Assembly (NCBI GenBank): GCA_046329575.1
Contig: JAXLUJ010000004.1
Coordinates: 1-64,000 of the forward strand
Length of the DNA stretch: 64,000 bases
Direction: 5' to 3'
DNA from: UBA1941 sp046329575
Lineage (GTDB): Bacteria; Bacteroidota; Bacteroidia; Chitinophagales; LD1
In this document: one piece after another, positions 56,701-64,000 of the stretch
Layout of the letters: every line of letters starts with the position of its first letter
Position numbering within the stretch: the first letter of the stretch is position 1
Program-made: the position numbers and the translations under genes
The notes under the pieces: model-generated
Seen by the model: only the letters and a program-made list of their open reading frames with translations
The model's database searches: none
Told to the model about the DNA's origin: nothing

Positions 56701-56824
56701 AAATGTAGCAGCAAGCGATCATTTTGAAGAAGCATTTGATGTGCGCGAATTGTCGTCGGGTGTGTATCAAATCCATTTGCAATACGGAAAAGTTGAGAAG
56801 GTGGAGCGATTCCTCAAAAAATAA
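50741..56824 (+). CDS. Secreted M43-type metalloprotease with PKD and SprB repeats (T9SS)
   Basis: 2,027 residues from ATG 50741. Signal peptide 1-19 (ILLSLTLFIGFLSNAQ). The pappalysin-type catalytic domain (about 75-335) has zinc motif HEVGHWLNLYH at 224-234 and the Met-turn region FMNYMDYTDDACM. PKD domain 1 is at about 340-425, a jelly-roll/MAM-like domain at 430-600, PKD 2 at 605-690, another beta domain at 690-880 and PKD 3 at 885-970. Thirteen SprB-type repeats of about 75 residues follow at 972-1940, then a T9SS type A tail (IVPNPADEVV.. to VERFLKK). Likely secreted and surface-attached, with the repeats as a long stalk or adhesin. Confidence 0.88.
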   Translation: MRKAILLSLTLFIGFLSNAQRTCGTMHHEQVMMQQDLSYGKQRQQIEQFTQQFLASPAAHSGRAIVTIPVVVHVVYHDSAQNVSMAQIQSQINSLNLDYSKTNTDTSLIPAPWKSIAANCEIQFCLAQRDPSGNATNGVVRVRTNSTSFLDDDKVKYAAQGGDNAWNSSLYLNLWVCKLGNSLLGYAQFPGGTAATDGVVINYTAFGTIGTAAAPYNKGRTATHEVGHWLNLYHIWGDDDNGNGTCTASTECSGSDLVGDTPNQCERNYGCPTYPLTDGCTTSSPGVMFMNYMDYTDDACMYFFTTGQKARMTALFASGGTRFSLTTSQGCVAPGNVAPTASFTGNPTTICAGQTVTFTNTSTGNPTSYLWTFTGGSPATSTSATPPAVTYSAAGTYTVSLQATNANGSNTSTQTNYITVLNSTALPLTEGFQNTTFPPTNWSLNNPDNSKTWARATTAGGYGASSASAYVDNYNYNAAGQRDWLYTPTLSFTGISAGKLKWDRAYALDASNPTFADSLEVLYSVNCGQTWTSLWKKGGATLATATGITNTFTPTAAQWKSDTVDLSSLNGQASVRFAFVNINRYGNTLFLDNINIYNATTSCNKPVAAFTASPTTVTAGSTVTFTDQSTNTPTSWAWTFGGGTPATSALQVPGAITYNTPGTYTAKLRATNSCGSDSTTVTITVISSTPVAGCDTFTNLTAADTAFALYRYAGLVGYISGHNSSGDIAKAEKFANAMPASYKVTGGLFAFGWAKTTNTGKTITATVWDANGAGGAPGTVLGSKTIPISSIYTNVNGTPYSLTPVTFTTPISVGANYYLGFQMTYSNGDSVAVLTTTLANNGNHHQQGWERWDDSTWHSYDSAYTISLSNYILPIMCSQANAPVAGFKANPTTICAGGSVTFTDTSSNTPTSWSWSFPGGTPSTSSAANPTVVYNAAGTYNVTLTVSNANGNNAVTKTGYITVRANPVLATSSVPVSCFGGSDGSASVTATVATGPYTYNWSGGGTTSSITNKPTGSYTVTVTDGSGSLCTATATVSISQPLSALTAAATATGAYCGNSNGTASVTAAGGNGSFTYVWSNTQTSANLTGLAVGTYTVTVKDAKNCTATASAAITAQTQTITLTISKTDATCGGSNGQAAVAMSGSSIGASYHWSNGAATGSISNVTAGTYTVTVTSALGCTATASTVINNIAGPTLSTSVTPVSCFGGTNGSASVTATGGTPTITYNWSNSGGTANSIAGKPAGTYAVTVTDGNSCTATASVVITQPAAAVTASASAVTAYCGNSNGSATVTAAGGNGGYTYVWSNAQTNSNLTNVAAGVYTVTVKDSKNCSATATTTVGNQTVSITISISKTDALCGSNNGTATASSSTSGLTYIWSNGGSGAALTGLSTNTYTVTGTDSHGCSATASVTITNTNGTTLSTSTTPVSCNGGSDGGAAVTATGGSGSYTYIWSNGATTAALTGKTAGTYTVTVGDGTSCQPTASVTISQPSVITAAATPTTAYCGNANGSAIATASGGNGGFTYLWSNSQNTATAINLAAGTYGVTIHDSKNCSASANAVVGNQVVSFTLTTSKTDAACGSANGSATASSATTGLTFVWSNGGNTATISSVASGTYTVTATETHGCTATASVTVNNASGASLSTSFTPVSCFNGTNGSASVSATGGSGTYTYSWSGGGTGATISNKPAGTYTVTVSDGSGCAPTASVVITQPAAALSGSTSTIPATCGNANGSATVTAVGGNGGYTYHWSNNQNSATASNLLAASYQVTISDSKNCTATASANVANSGAASVTPTTTPVSCFNGNNGQISTAVSGGTAPYHYSWSTGDTTASVSGLIPGQYTVSVTDASGCVTTASSTLNNPAAISVSATKTDATSNSANNGTASAIASGGTGSLVYNWSNSMTGANITGLAPGTYTVTVKDANNCTATANVTVGVNTAVIDINGNVMLRIVPNPADEVVTVSAKAEQVQPATIKIYNSIGQLISSRNVAASDHFEEAFDVRELSSGVYQIHLQYGKVEKVERFLKK

Positions 56825-56860
56825 ACTGATCATTTAAATAATAGAATAGAAAATAGATTC

Positions 56861-59005
56861 ATGAAAAATATTGTTGCAGCCATGCTGCTGATGAATGTTG
56901 TTCTAAGTAGCCATGGCCAGGGATGGTGCGGAATGAATTCAATGCTCGATAAATATCGGGCGAACGACCCCGCTCTGGAAGCCGCATATCAGAATCGATT
57001 GCAGGAAATTCGCCAAATGCAACAAAATGAAGCTGCAACTGGAGATAGAGCATTATCGGATAACATTTATATTCCTGTTGTTTTTCACGTAATCCATAAT
57101 GGCGATGCCGTAGGTACCGGTGAAAATATTTCAGACGCACAAATTATTTCGCAAATCGATGCTATGAATTTGCATTTTAGTTTAAAGTCACCTGACACCG
57201 TATTAATTCCTTCTGCATTTCGATCTTTAGCTGCCGATACAAAAATTCAGTTTTGCCTGGCGGGTTACGATCCAAGCGGCCAGCCCACCACCGGAATCAA
57301 TCGTTATAATCTCAACAAACCGGATTGGGACGAAAATATGCTGGAATCTATTGTGAAACCTGCTACCCGGTGGGACTATAAAAGTTATCTGAATATATGG
57401 GTTATTCGCCCGGGAGATACTATGACCAATGAAGGTGTGTTAGCTTATACCACTCCATCGTTTTGGGGTTGGGGGAATCTCGACGGTATTGTTACGCGCT
57501 ACAATTGCGTGGGTACTACCGGCGCCTTACAATCTGGGTATCTACAAGGGAAAACCCTTACCCACGAAGTGGGGCATTGGCTTGGACTCAACCATACCTG
57601 GGGACCAAATAACGGTGGATCAGCCTCGTGTAATGATGGCGACAATGTGAACGATACGCCCAATCAGTATGATCTTACGCCTTCATGTGCAACCTTTCCT
57701 CTAACTGATCAGTGTACAACCACAGCTCCGGGAATTATGTTCATGAACTATATGGATTATCCGCCCGATGCTTGCCGCACCATGTACACGCTCGGCCAAT
57801 CTACACGGATGCATTCCACGATCGATCAAAATCGAGCTCAAATCAAAAATTCTATCGGCAAGTGCTTTGCCAGTAGGGATGCGGCAATGATAGATATTCA
57901 GCATCCAACTGATAGCATCTGTTCACTTGAATTTAACCCGCTCATTTCTTTTAAGAATAATGGTCAAACGAACATTTCATCCGTTACATTTTCTATTACT
58001 GTTGATGGAAATACACAAACTACAGTATGGACCGGTCTTTTGGAACCTTTGAGCAAAGTAACTTTGACGCTCAACCACTTTACGGTTAGCGCCGGAACGC
58101 ACTCAATATCGGTATCGATTACTGATGTGAATGGCAGCGGAAGCGATAATCGCGGCGATAATGACGGGATTACTAAATCGTTCAAAGCGTATGACGGAGG
58201 CACTGCTTACACCGTGCCTTTCCGCGAAGACTTTGAATCGGGAATTTTTCCGCCATCTGACTTTGAAATTGTAAACCCTAGCAATGATTTTACCTGGTCG
58301 TACTACGAATTTGCCGGAGGATTCGGAACGTCGTACAATTCTATCGCAATCGATAATTCTTCTTCAAGTACTAATAGTAAAGGACGCCGCGATGATTTTC
58401 TTACGGGAAATTTCGATTTTACTAATAAGAGCTATGCCAATCTTGCTTTTGATTTGGCCTATTCCAAACGCGGAAATCTAACCGATACGCTTTCCGTTTG
58501 GTATAGTACTGATTGTGGTGCACACTGGAACCTGATTTGGAAAGATGGAGGAGTTCATTTGGCTACTAGTACCAAGGGCGATACCATGAAGCCATTTGTT
58601 CCTGAAGCGGAAGACTGGGTGCGCAAATCATTTGATTTATCCATGCTTAATGGTCAAAGCCGAGTTCGTTTTATGTTTAGAAATCTTTCCGGCTGGGGGA
58701 ATGCCGTATATGTAGATAATATCAATGTTGATGGAAGTTTTACGGCTGTTGAGGATGTAAAGCCTGTAATTGAAATTAAGGTACAACCTAATCCTGCCAA
58801 TCGTTTCGTTAGTGTAAAACTACCGGCAAATTACCCTTACCAAACAATAGATGTTATCGATCTTACAGGACGTATTGTGGCCACTCAGCAAATTGTGGAT
58901 GCTCTTACCATCATAAGCACCAGCGAGTTAGAAGATGGGGTTTATACCCTTTCCCTTCATGGAAAAGGCGAAAAGCAGGCTGTGAAGATTGTTGTAGCTA
59001 AATAA
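56861..59005 (+). CDS. Secreted M43-type metalloprotease (T9SS)
   Basis: 714 residues. Signal peptide (NIVAAMLLMNVVLSSHGQ); catalytic domain at about 70-340 with HEVGHWLGLNH at 235-245 and FMNYMDYPPDACR; a CARDB/Ig-like domain at about 345-450; a jelly-roll domain at 455-625 (PFREDFESGIFPPSDFEIVN); and a T9SS tail (IKVQPNPANRFVSVKLP to the end). It follows the first protease by 36 bases and shares its catalytic and jelly-roll modules, so the pair probably arose by duplication, but it lacks PKD and SprB repeats. Its stop abuts the convergent gene with no spacing. Confidence 0.9.
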   Translation: MKNIVAAMLLMNVVLSSHGQGWCGMNSMLDKYRANDPALEAAYQNRLQEIRQMQQNEAATGDRALSDNIYIPVVFHVIHNGDAVGTGENISDAQIISQIDAMNLHFSLKSPDTVLIPSAFRSLAADTKIQFCLAGYDPSGQPTTGINRYNLNKPDWDENMLESIVKPATRWDYKSYLNIWVIRPGDTMTNEGVLAYTTPSFWGWGNLDGIVTRYNCVGTTGALQSGYLQGKTLTHEVGHWLGLNHTWGPNNGGSASCNDGDNVNDTPNQYDLTPSCATFPLTDQCTTTAPGIMFMNYMDYPPDACRTMYTLGQSTRMHSTIDQNRAQIKNSIGKCFASRDAAMIDIQHPTDSICSLEFNPLISFKNNGQTNISSVTFSITVDGNTQTTVWTGLLEPLSKVTLTLNHFTVSAGTHSISVSITDVNGSGSDNRGDNDGITKSFKAYDGGTAYTVPFREDFESGIFPPSDFEIVNPSNDFTWSYYEFAGGFGTSYNSIAIDNSSSSTNSKGRRDDFLTGNFDFTNKSYANLAFDLAYSKRGNLTDTLSVWYSTDCGAHWNLIWKDGGVHLATSTKGDTMKPFVPEAEDWVRKSFDLSMLNGQSRVRFMFRNLSGWGNAVYVDNINVDGSFTAVEDVKPVIEIKVQPNPANRFVSVKLPANYPYQTIDVIDLTGRIVATQQIVDALTIISTSELEDGVYTLSLHGKGEKQAVKIVVAK

Positions 59006-59572
59006 TTACATGGCCGCGCGGCGATTGTGCCGGCCTTCCGCTATTTCTTCAATCATTTTTTTGCAAAATGCAGGAAGATCTTTTGGTGTGCGGCTGGTAA
59101 CTAACCCGCTATCCGTAACTACTTCTTCATCTCCCCAATGCGCTCCGGCATTGGTTAAATCGGTTTTTAAAGAAGGGTAGGAGGTGAGTTTGCGGCCCAG
59201 TAGTTGTTTGGTTTCAATAAGCGTCCAAGGGCCATGGCATATAGCAGCAACCGGTTTGCCGGCTTTAAAAATCTGGCTTACAAAATTCACCACATTTTCA
59301 TCCATCCTCAACTGATCGGGGTTCATTACGCCTCCCGGAAGTACTAATGCATCGTAGTCATCAGCTTTAGCGCTAATTACTGCTTTGTCAACCTGAACCT
59401 CCTTACCCCAATTTTTATCTTTCCAGGCCTTTATACTTCCTGTTTTGATAGAAATTATTTCCACTGTTGCACCAGCATCTTTTAATGCGTCGTAAGGCTT
59501 TTGAAATTCAGATTCTTCAAATCCATCTGTAATCAAAATGGCTACTTTCTTTCCGGTTAAATTCTGACCCAT
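59006..59572 (-). CDS. DJ-1/PfpI family type 1 glutamine amidotransferase
   Basis: 188 residues. KKVAILITDGFEESEFQKP opens the fold, DYDALVLPGGVMNPDQLR follows, and the nucleophile elbow VAAICHGPW has Cys at residue 112 with His next to it. The C-terminal VVTDSGLVTSRTPKDLPAF supports the PfpI/general stress protein 18 group. Possible roles are deglycase or chaperone/protease activity under stress; substrate not known. Convergent with the protease gene, no intergenic bases. Confidence 0.88.
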   Translation of the reverse strand: MGQNLTGKKVAILITDGFEESEFQKPYDALKDAGATVEIISIKTGSIKAWKDKNWGKEVQVDKAVISAKADDYDALVLPGGVMNPDQLRMDENVVNFVSQIFKAGKPVAAICHGPWTLIETKQLLGRKLTSYPSLKTDLTNAGAHWGDEEVVTDSGLVTSRTPKDLPAFCKKMIEEIAEGRHNRRAAM

Positions 59573-59599
59573 AACGTTTTTAATGCCACTGCAATAAAA

Positions 59600-59980
59600 C
59601 TATGCCGGAGAATGTAACCATAGCACATTGCCTTCGGTGTCGCTAAAGCAGGCAGAGTAACCAATTTCTGCTGACACCAGCGTTTTGGGAACTAAAACTT
59701 TTCCGCCGGCAGGAACTACCCGATTCAATAATACACTCAAATTCGTACCTGCGTTCAAATACACTTTTATACCTGAGGCGGCCGGAGTATAGCCGGGACC
59801 TTGCACAATTGCAGCACCCACTCCAAGAATTTTGTCAAATGGCAGATAACCAATTCTACCCATTACAGAAGTAGCTTCGGTCATTTGGAAGGCATATAAG
59901 GTGTTATAAAACAATTTCGCCCTGTCGAACTGAAGTACCGGTATTTCCACCCAATAAACCGTATGGGTAATGATTTCCAT
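59600..59980 (-). CDS. VOC-superfamily (glyoxalase-like) protein
   Basis: 126 residues. One VOC fold: HTVYWVEIPVLQFDRAKLFYNTLYAFQM, a middle segment with GPGYTPAASGIKVYLN, and the C-terminal ACFSDTEGNVLWLHSP. Metal ligands of true glyoxalases are only partly clear. Substrate unknown. It lies 27 bases upstream of the PfpI-like gene on the same strand, so the two may be co-transcribed as a stress pair. Confidence 0.85.
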   Translation of the reverse strand: MEIITHTVYWVEIPVLQFDRAKLFYNTLYAFQMTEATSVMGRIGYLPFDKILGVGAAIVQGPGYTPAASGIKVYLNAGTNLSVLLNRVVPAGGKVLVPKTLVSAEIGYSACFSDTEGNVLWLHSPA

Positions 59981-60021
59981 AATTGCATTTTTGGAAAATC
60001 ACACCAAAACAATGCCCCGAA

Positions 60022-61902
60022 CTAAGCCGTTTCCAGTTCGATGGCTTCTTCGGCCGTATCTTTTTCAACCCGAAGATTTTCAATAATAAAATCTTGCCGG
60101 TCTTGAGTATTCTTACCCATATAGTAATCCAATAAACCTTTCATCTCGCTGTCATCTTTGATGATAACTGGGCTAAGACGCATGTGTTCGCCAATGAATG
60201 CGCCAAACTCGTCAGGCGAAATTTCTCCCAAACCTTTGAATCGGGTAATTTCACATTTGTTGTTCAATTTCTGGATGGCGGCCTGGCGTTCCTGATCAGA
60301 ATAACAATAAATAGTTTGTTGTTTGTTGCGAACCCTGAATAATGGCGTTTCTAAAACCTTTACATGGCCGTTACGCACCAGATCCGGGAAAAACTGCATG
60401 AAAAATGTAAGTATCAGCAAACGAATATGCATGCCATCCACATCAGCATCGGTAGCGATGATAATGTTGTTATATCGAAGATCGTCAAGCGAATCTTCAA
60501 TGTTCATGGCGTGCTGCAACAAGTTAAACTCCTCGTTTTCGTAAACAATCTTTTTGGTGAGGCCATAGCAGTTCAAGGGTTTGCCCCGAAGGCTGAAAAC
60601 GGCCTGGGTATTGGGATTGCGGGCTTTAGTGATACTTCCGCTTGCTGAATCACCCTCGGTAATAAATAGCGCCGTGCTTAAACGGTCTTCACCCTTGGCG
60701 TCATCAAGGTGCGTTTTACAATCGCGTAATTTCTTGTTGTGGATATTGGCCTTTTTGGCACGTTCATTTGCTAGTTTTTTAATGCCGGCAATCTCCTTGC
60801 GTTCGCGCTCACTCTGCAAAATCCTCTTCAGTAGGGCATCGGCTGTTTCAGGATGTTTGTGCAGGTAATTATCCAGATGCTCCTTCACAAACTCCAGCAC
60901 AAATTGCTTCATGGTCTTTTCTTCACCAAGCAACTTTTCTGTACCCAGCTTCGTTTTAGTTTGCGATTCAAAAACCGGTTCCTGAATTCTTATGGAAATC
61001 GCGCCAACTATAGCCTCGCGAATGTCAACTGTGTCAAAATCTTTCTTGTAAAAATCGCGCACTGTTTTTACAATCGCCTCCCGAAAAGCTTGAAGATGCG
61101 TGCCCCCTTGTACGGTGTACTGGCCGTTTACGAATGAATAATATTCTTCACCATATTGATTACCGTGCGATAGCGCCATTTCCAGGTCGTCGCTTACCAA
61201 ATGTATAATCGGATAGCGTAGATTTTCAATGTCTTTTTTCTTGCTAAGAAGATCGTATAGACCTTTCTGAGAAAGGTACTTTTGCCCATTATAAACAAAC
61301 GTAAGACCGGTATTCAGATAGGTATAGTTCATCACCATCTGTTCTACATATTCATGCAGAAAATGATAGTTTTTAAAAATGCCGCCATCCGGAATAAATT
61401 CTACATAGGTGCCATTCTCTTCTTTGGTCTTTTGAATTTTATGATCCATGGTCAATGCGCCTTTTTCAAATTCGGCACATTTCATTTCGCCTTCCCGAAC
61501 TGCAAATACCTTGAAATAGCTTGAAAGCGCATTCACAGCTTTAGTTCCTACACCGTTCAAACCAACTGACTTCTTGAACGCTTCTGAATCATATTTAGCA
61601 CCTGTGTTGATTTGCGATACGCAATCAATAACCTTGCCCAATGGAATGCCACGACCATAGTCACGCACCGAAACTTTTTCTTTCGATACTTGAATTTCCA
61701 CCTTCCGTCCATAACCCATCTGAAACTCATCGATGCAATTATCTACCACTTCTTTTAGAAGAATATAAATGCCATCGTCCATCGATGATCCATCACCGGT
61801 TTTACCAATGTACATTCCCGGACGCATCCGCATGTGTTCGATCCAGTCCAGTGTACGCACATTATCGTCTTCATAACGCGCAGCTACTTTTTCTTTGGCC
61901 AT
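60022..61902 (-). CDS. parE: DNA topoisomerase IV subunit B
   Basis: 626 residues. The ATPase domain has EVVDNCIDEFQMG, VRDYGRGIP and GLNGVGTKAVNALS. The TOPRIM domain has TEGDSASGS and TDADVDGMHIRLLILTFF, and the C-terminal GLGEISPDEF follows. The N-terminus, DWIEHMRMRPGMYIGKTGDGSSMDDGIYILLKEVVDN, is of the ParE rather than the GyrB type of Bacteroidota. It decatenates daughter chromosomes with ParC. ParC is not next to it in the window. Confidence 0.88.
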   Translation of the reverse strand: MAKEKVAARYEDDNVRTLDWIEHMRMRPGMYIGKTGDGSSMDDGIYILLKEVVDNCIDEFQMGYGRKVEIQVSKEKVSVRDYGRGIPLGKVIDCVSQINTGAKYDSEAFKKSVGLNGVGTKAVNALSSYFKVFAVREGEMKCAEFEKGALTMDHKIQKTKEENGTYVEFIPDGGIFKNYHFLHEYVEQMVMNYTYLNTGLTFVYNGQKYLSQKGLYDLLSKKKDIENLRYPIIHLVSDDLEMALSHGNQYGEEYYSFVNGQYTVQGGTHLQAFREAIVKTVRDFYKKDFDTVDIREAIVGAISIRIQEPVFESQTKTKLGTEKLLGEEKTMKQFVLEFVKEHLDNYLHKHPETADALLKRILQSERERKEIAGIKKLANERAKKANIHNKKLRDCKTHLDDAKGEDRLSTALFITEGDSASGSITKARNPNTQAVFSLRGKPLNCYGLTKKIVYENEEFNLLQHAMNIEDSLDDLRYNNIIIATDADVDGMHIRLLILTFFMQFFPDLVRNGHVKVLETPLFRVRNKQQTIYCYSDQERQAAIQKLNNKCEITRFKGLGEISPDEFGAFIGEHMRLSPVIIKDDSEMKGLLDYYMGKNTQDRQDFIIENLRVEKDTAEEAIELETA

Positions 61903-62012
61903 ACTCTACTCTTTGTTTCAAATTTATGAGGGGAACGAAAGTAAACGCACCTTACAAATGAACAAGCGCTGTTAGTTGTCCATTATTCCACATTTGTGGA
62001 AAGAACAATAAC

Positions 62013-63248
62013 CTAAAATGAAATGTTTAGAAACCGCTCCAGTTCCGCAACAATTGCCTGGCGAAGCGGCTGCAGCGTGATGGTTTGTATCACATCGGCT
62101 GCAAATGCAAAAGTGAGAATGTTTTTAGCGCTTGGTTCATCAATGCCTCTCGACTTCAGATAAAACAGTTCGTTAGCGTTTACCTGCCCAATTGCCGCGC
62201 CATGACTGCATTTCACATCATCCGCAAAAATTTCCAGTTGTGGCTTGATGTTCATGGTTGCAGTTTCGGTGAGAAGCACAGCTTTACTGCTTTGAAACGC
62301 ATTCGTTTTTTGCGCATCCTTTTCTACATAAATCTTTCCATTAAATACTCCGGTAGCGTCATCGGAAAGTATAGTTTTATAAAGTTGATGACTTTCGCAA
62401 TTCGGGGCATGGTGATTAATGGCAATGTGGTTATCAACATGCGCTTCGCCAGCTACGCAGGTTAAACCTCTGAGATGAGCCCCGGCATTAGGCTCGCGAA
62501 GCGTGGCATGCACGGCATTTCGCAATAGCTTTCCGCTAAGTGTTACCGAGCAGAAATCGAAGTGGGCATCGCGGTCAATAGAAGTTTCGATTTGTGAAAT
62601 TGCGGTAAGATTATTGCAACCGGTCTGTAACAGATAATAATTGCACCTGGCATTGGGAGCCAAAAAGACTTCTGTTGCAGCATTATAGAAATTTTCTAAA
62701 CCAGAAGTTTCATAGCTTTCTATGAGTTGTACTTCACATCCGGTTTCACAAATCACCAATTTTCTGCTTTGAAGAAAGTGTTGGCTGGCATCAGCATTCA
62801 ATAGATGCCGCAGTTTAATGGGAAGTGATAGCGCCTGATTGCTTTTCACCAGTATAAAAATGCCATCTGTGGCAAAAGCGGCATTCAATTCGGCAAAAGG
62901 CTCATTCGTCTTTTCCAGTAATTTCCGGTAATGTGCTTCAAAAAGTTCGGTGTAATTTTTTCGTGCGTGGTCAAAGGTACATACCAATAGCGATTCATTC
63001 TCGAAAGAAGATGGTTGCTGCAACCTGCCATTTGTCAAACAAATTTCAAAAGCCTCTTCTGTTTTACTCCAGCTTTCTTCATTTGCAGAAACCGGTAGGT
63101 TTTCGTTGCTAAGAAGTAATGACTCCGGCAATCGCGATTTGATAGGAGTGTACTTCCAATCCTCATTGCGAACCGGCCATTGAAAAGTAACGTCAGTTTT
63201 CAGTTCCGGCACATGGATATTGCCTGCGATGTCCTTCAGCGTTGTCAT
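62013..63248 (-). CDS. sufD: FeS cluster assembly protein SufD
   Basis: 411 residues. N-terminal VRNEDWKYTPIKS is the SufD start signature, and the C-terminal half is the beta-helix SufB/SufD core: EPNAGAHLRGLTCVAGEAHVDNHI, then NGKIYVEKDAQKTNAFQSSKA, then DDVKCSHGAAIGQVNANELFYLKSRGI. It is part of the SufBCD scaffold for iron-sulfur assembly. Its start overlaps the sufC stop by four bases. Confidence 0.93.
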   Translation of the reverse strand: MTTLKDIAGNIHVPELKTDVTFQWPVRNEDWKYTPIKSRLPESLLLSNENLPVSANEESWSKTEEAFEICLTNGRLQQPSSFENESLLVCTFDHARKNYTELFEAHYRKLLEKTNEPFAELNAAFATDGIFILVKSNQALSLPIKLRHLLNADASQHFLQSRKLVICETGCEVQLIESYETSGLENFYNAATEVFLAPNARCNYYLLQTGCNNLTAISQIETSIDRDAHFDFCSVTLSGKLLRNAVHATLREPNAGAHLRGLTCVAGEAHVDNHIAINHHAPNCESHQLYKTILSDDATGVFNGKIYVEKDAQKTNAFQSSKAVLLTETATMNIKPQLEIFADDVKCSHGAAIGQVNANELFYLKSRGIDEPSAKNILTFAFAADVIQTITLQPLRQAIVAELERFLNISF

Positions 63249-63991
63249 TTAGCCTCCATGATGTTTTCGTACCCTGATTCTTCCAATTGCAGTGCCAGTT
63301 CTTTTCCGCCGCTTTTTACAATATGTCCATCGTTCATGATATGTACTACATCCGGAACAATATAGTTGAGCAAACGCTGATAGTGAGTGATAATTAAAAA
63401 TGCATTTTTTGCAGTTCGAAGTTGGTTTACACCATTAGCTACAATCCTTAAAGCGTCAATGTCCAAACCGGAATCTGTTTCATCGAGGATCGCAAATTTG
63501 GGATCCAGCATAGCCATTTGGAATATTTCGTTGCGCTTTTTTTCACCCCCGCTAAAACCTTCGTTTAACGATCGCGATAGGTACGATTTGTCCAATTCCA
63601 CCAATTCGCGTTTTTGCTGCATGAGGTTTAAGAATTCTTTGGCTGACAGGGGTTCAAGGCCCTGATGTTTTCTTTTCGCATTAACGGCCGCCTTCATGAA
63701 GTTAGTGGTGCTCACTCCGGGTATTTCAACCGGATACTGAAAAGCCAGAAACACCCCTTCACGGGCACGTTCATCAGCGCTCATTTCCAGTAGGTCGTTG
63801 CCGTTGAATAGCACCTGGCCACCGGTAATTTCATAACCTTCCTTCCCAGCCAGTATCGAAGCTAAAGTGCTTTTTCCCGTGCCATTTGGCCCCATAATAG
63901 CGTGCACTTCGCCGGCATTAATGCTCAACGAAAAATTCTTGAGTATCTCCTTACCATTAATCGAAGCGCTTAGTTTTTTTATTTCAATCAT
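63245..63991 (-). CDS. sufC: FeS cluster assembly ATPase SufC
   Basis: 248 residues. ABC ATPase with Walker A GPNGTGKST, Q-loop FQYPVEIPGVS, signature FSGGEKKRNE and Walker B FAILDETDSGLDIDA. The DETDSGLD wording is characteristic of SufC. It binds SufB and SufD in the cytoplasm. sufB probably lies just beyond the window edge. Confidence 0.95.
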   Translation of the reverse strand: MIEIKKLSASINGKEILKNFSLSINAGEVHAIMGPNGTGKSTLASILAGKEGYEITGGQVLFNGNDLLEMSADERAREGVFLAFQYPVEIPGVSTTNFMKAAVNAKRKHQGLEPLSAKEFLNLMQQKRELVELDKSYLSRSLNEGFSGGEKKRNEIFQMAMLDPKFAILDETDSGLDIDALRIVANGVNQLRTAKNAFLIITHYQRLLNYIVPDVVHIMNDGHIVKSGGKELALQLEESGYENIMEAK

Positions 63992-64000
63992 CTCGTGGGT

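Overview
The window looks like chromosomal DNA of a Bacteroidota member, probably close to Chitinophagales or Saprospirales. The support is indirect: several secreted proteins end in type IX secretion (T9SS) C-terminal sorting domains; a TonB/ExbB/ExbD/ExbD operon has one promoter of the Bacteroidota TTG-N18-TAnnTTTG type; many starts have A-rich leaders rather than a Shine-Dalgarno; a mevalonate-pathway kinase/decarboxylase cluster is present; and the tRNA genes lack an encoded CCA. No genus can be named from sequence alone.

Layout. Positions 1-3300 hold an envelope unit on the minus strand (partial TolC, a GHMP sugar kinase, a family 4 glycosyltransferase) and tRNA-Leu(GAG). Positions 3500-17000 are mostly housekeeping on the plus strand: a CrtI-like oxidoreductase, valS, a WYL-domain protein, a queuosine-mannosyltransferase-like enzyme, a convergent LuxE-like gene, a lipoprotein, pyrD, three mevalonate-type genes (GYDIA GHMP kinase, diphosphomevalonate decarboxylase, mevalonate-kinase-like) and an outer-membrane barrel protein. 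Positions 17200-20270 are the exbB-exbD-exbD-tonB operon with a promoter and a terminator.

Positions 20369-44312 form the unusual part. One very large secreted protein gene (N-terminal signal peptide, Ig/SprB-like domains, beta-helix, T9SS tail), interrupted by one in-frame TAG, is followed by a smaller secreted partner gene. Three further copies of this two-gene unit follow in tandem. Each later large gene lacks its 5' part and begins at a different internal point, while keeping its 3' end and its partner. The copies are mosaics: blocks of about 1.0-1.3 kb that are nearly identical alternate with unrelated blocks. Every unit is followed by a spacer made of G-rich minisatellites around a conserved 173-bp structured element. 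The arrangement resembles one expression locus plus silent donor cassettes for recombinational variation of a surface protein. That is an inference; no recombinase gene or expression evidence lies in the window.

Positions 44300-50650 return to ordinary genes: tRNA-Val(TAC), an FAH-family hydrolase, a second TonB, chorismate mutase, a U32 peptidase-family protein with an adjacent ferredoxin, a heptose-7-phosphate kinase and an aminotransferase. Two relatives of the structured spacer element sit here in other intergenic gaps, with different but complementary stem sequences. Positions 50741-59005 carry two secreted M43 metalloproteases with T9SS tails; the first has 13 SprB-type repeats in a three-type higher-order order. 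The window ends with a PfpI-like amidotransferase, a VOC protein, parE, sufD and sufC on the minus strand.
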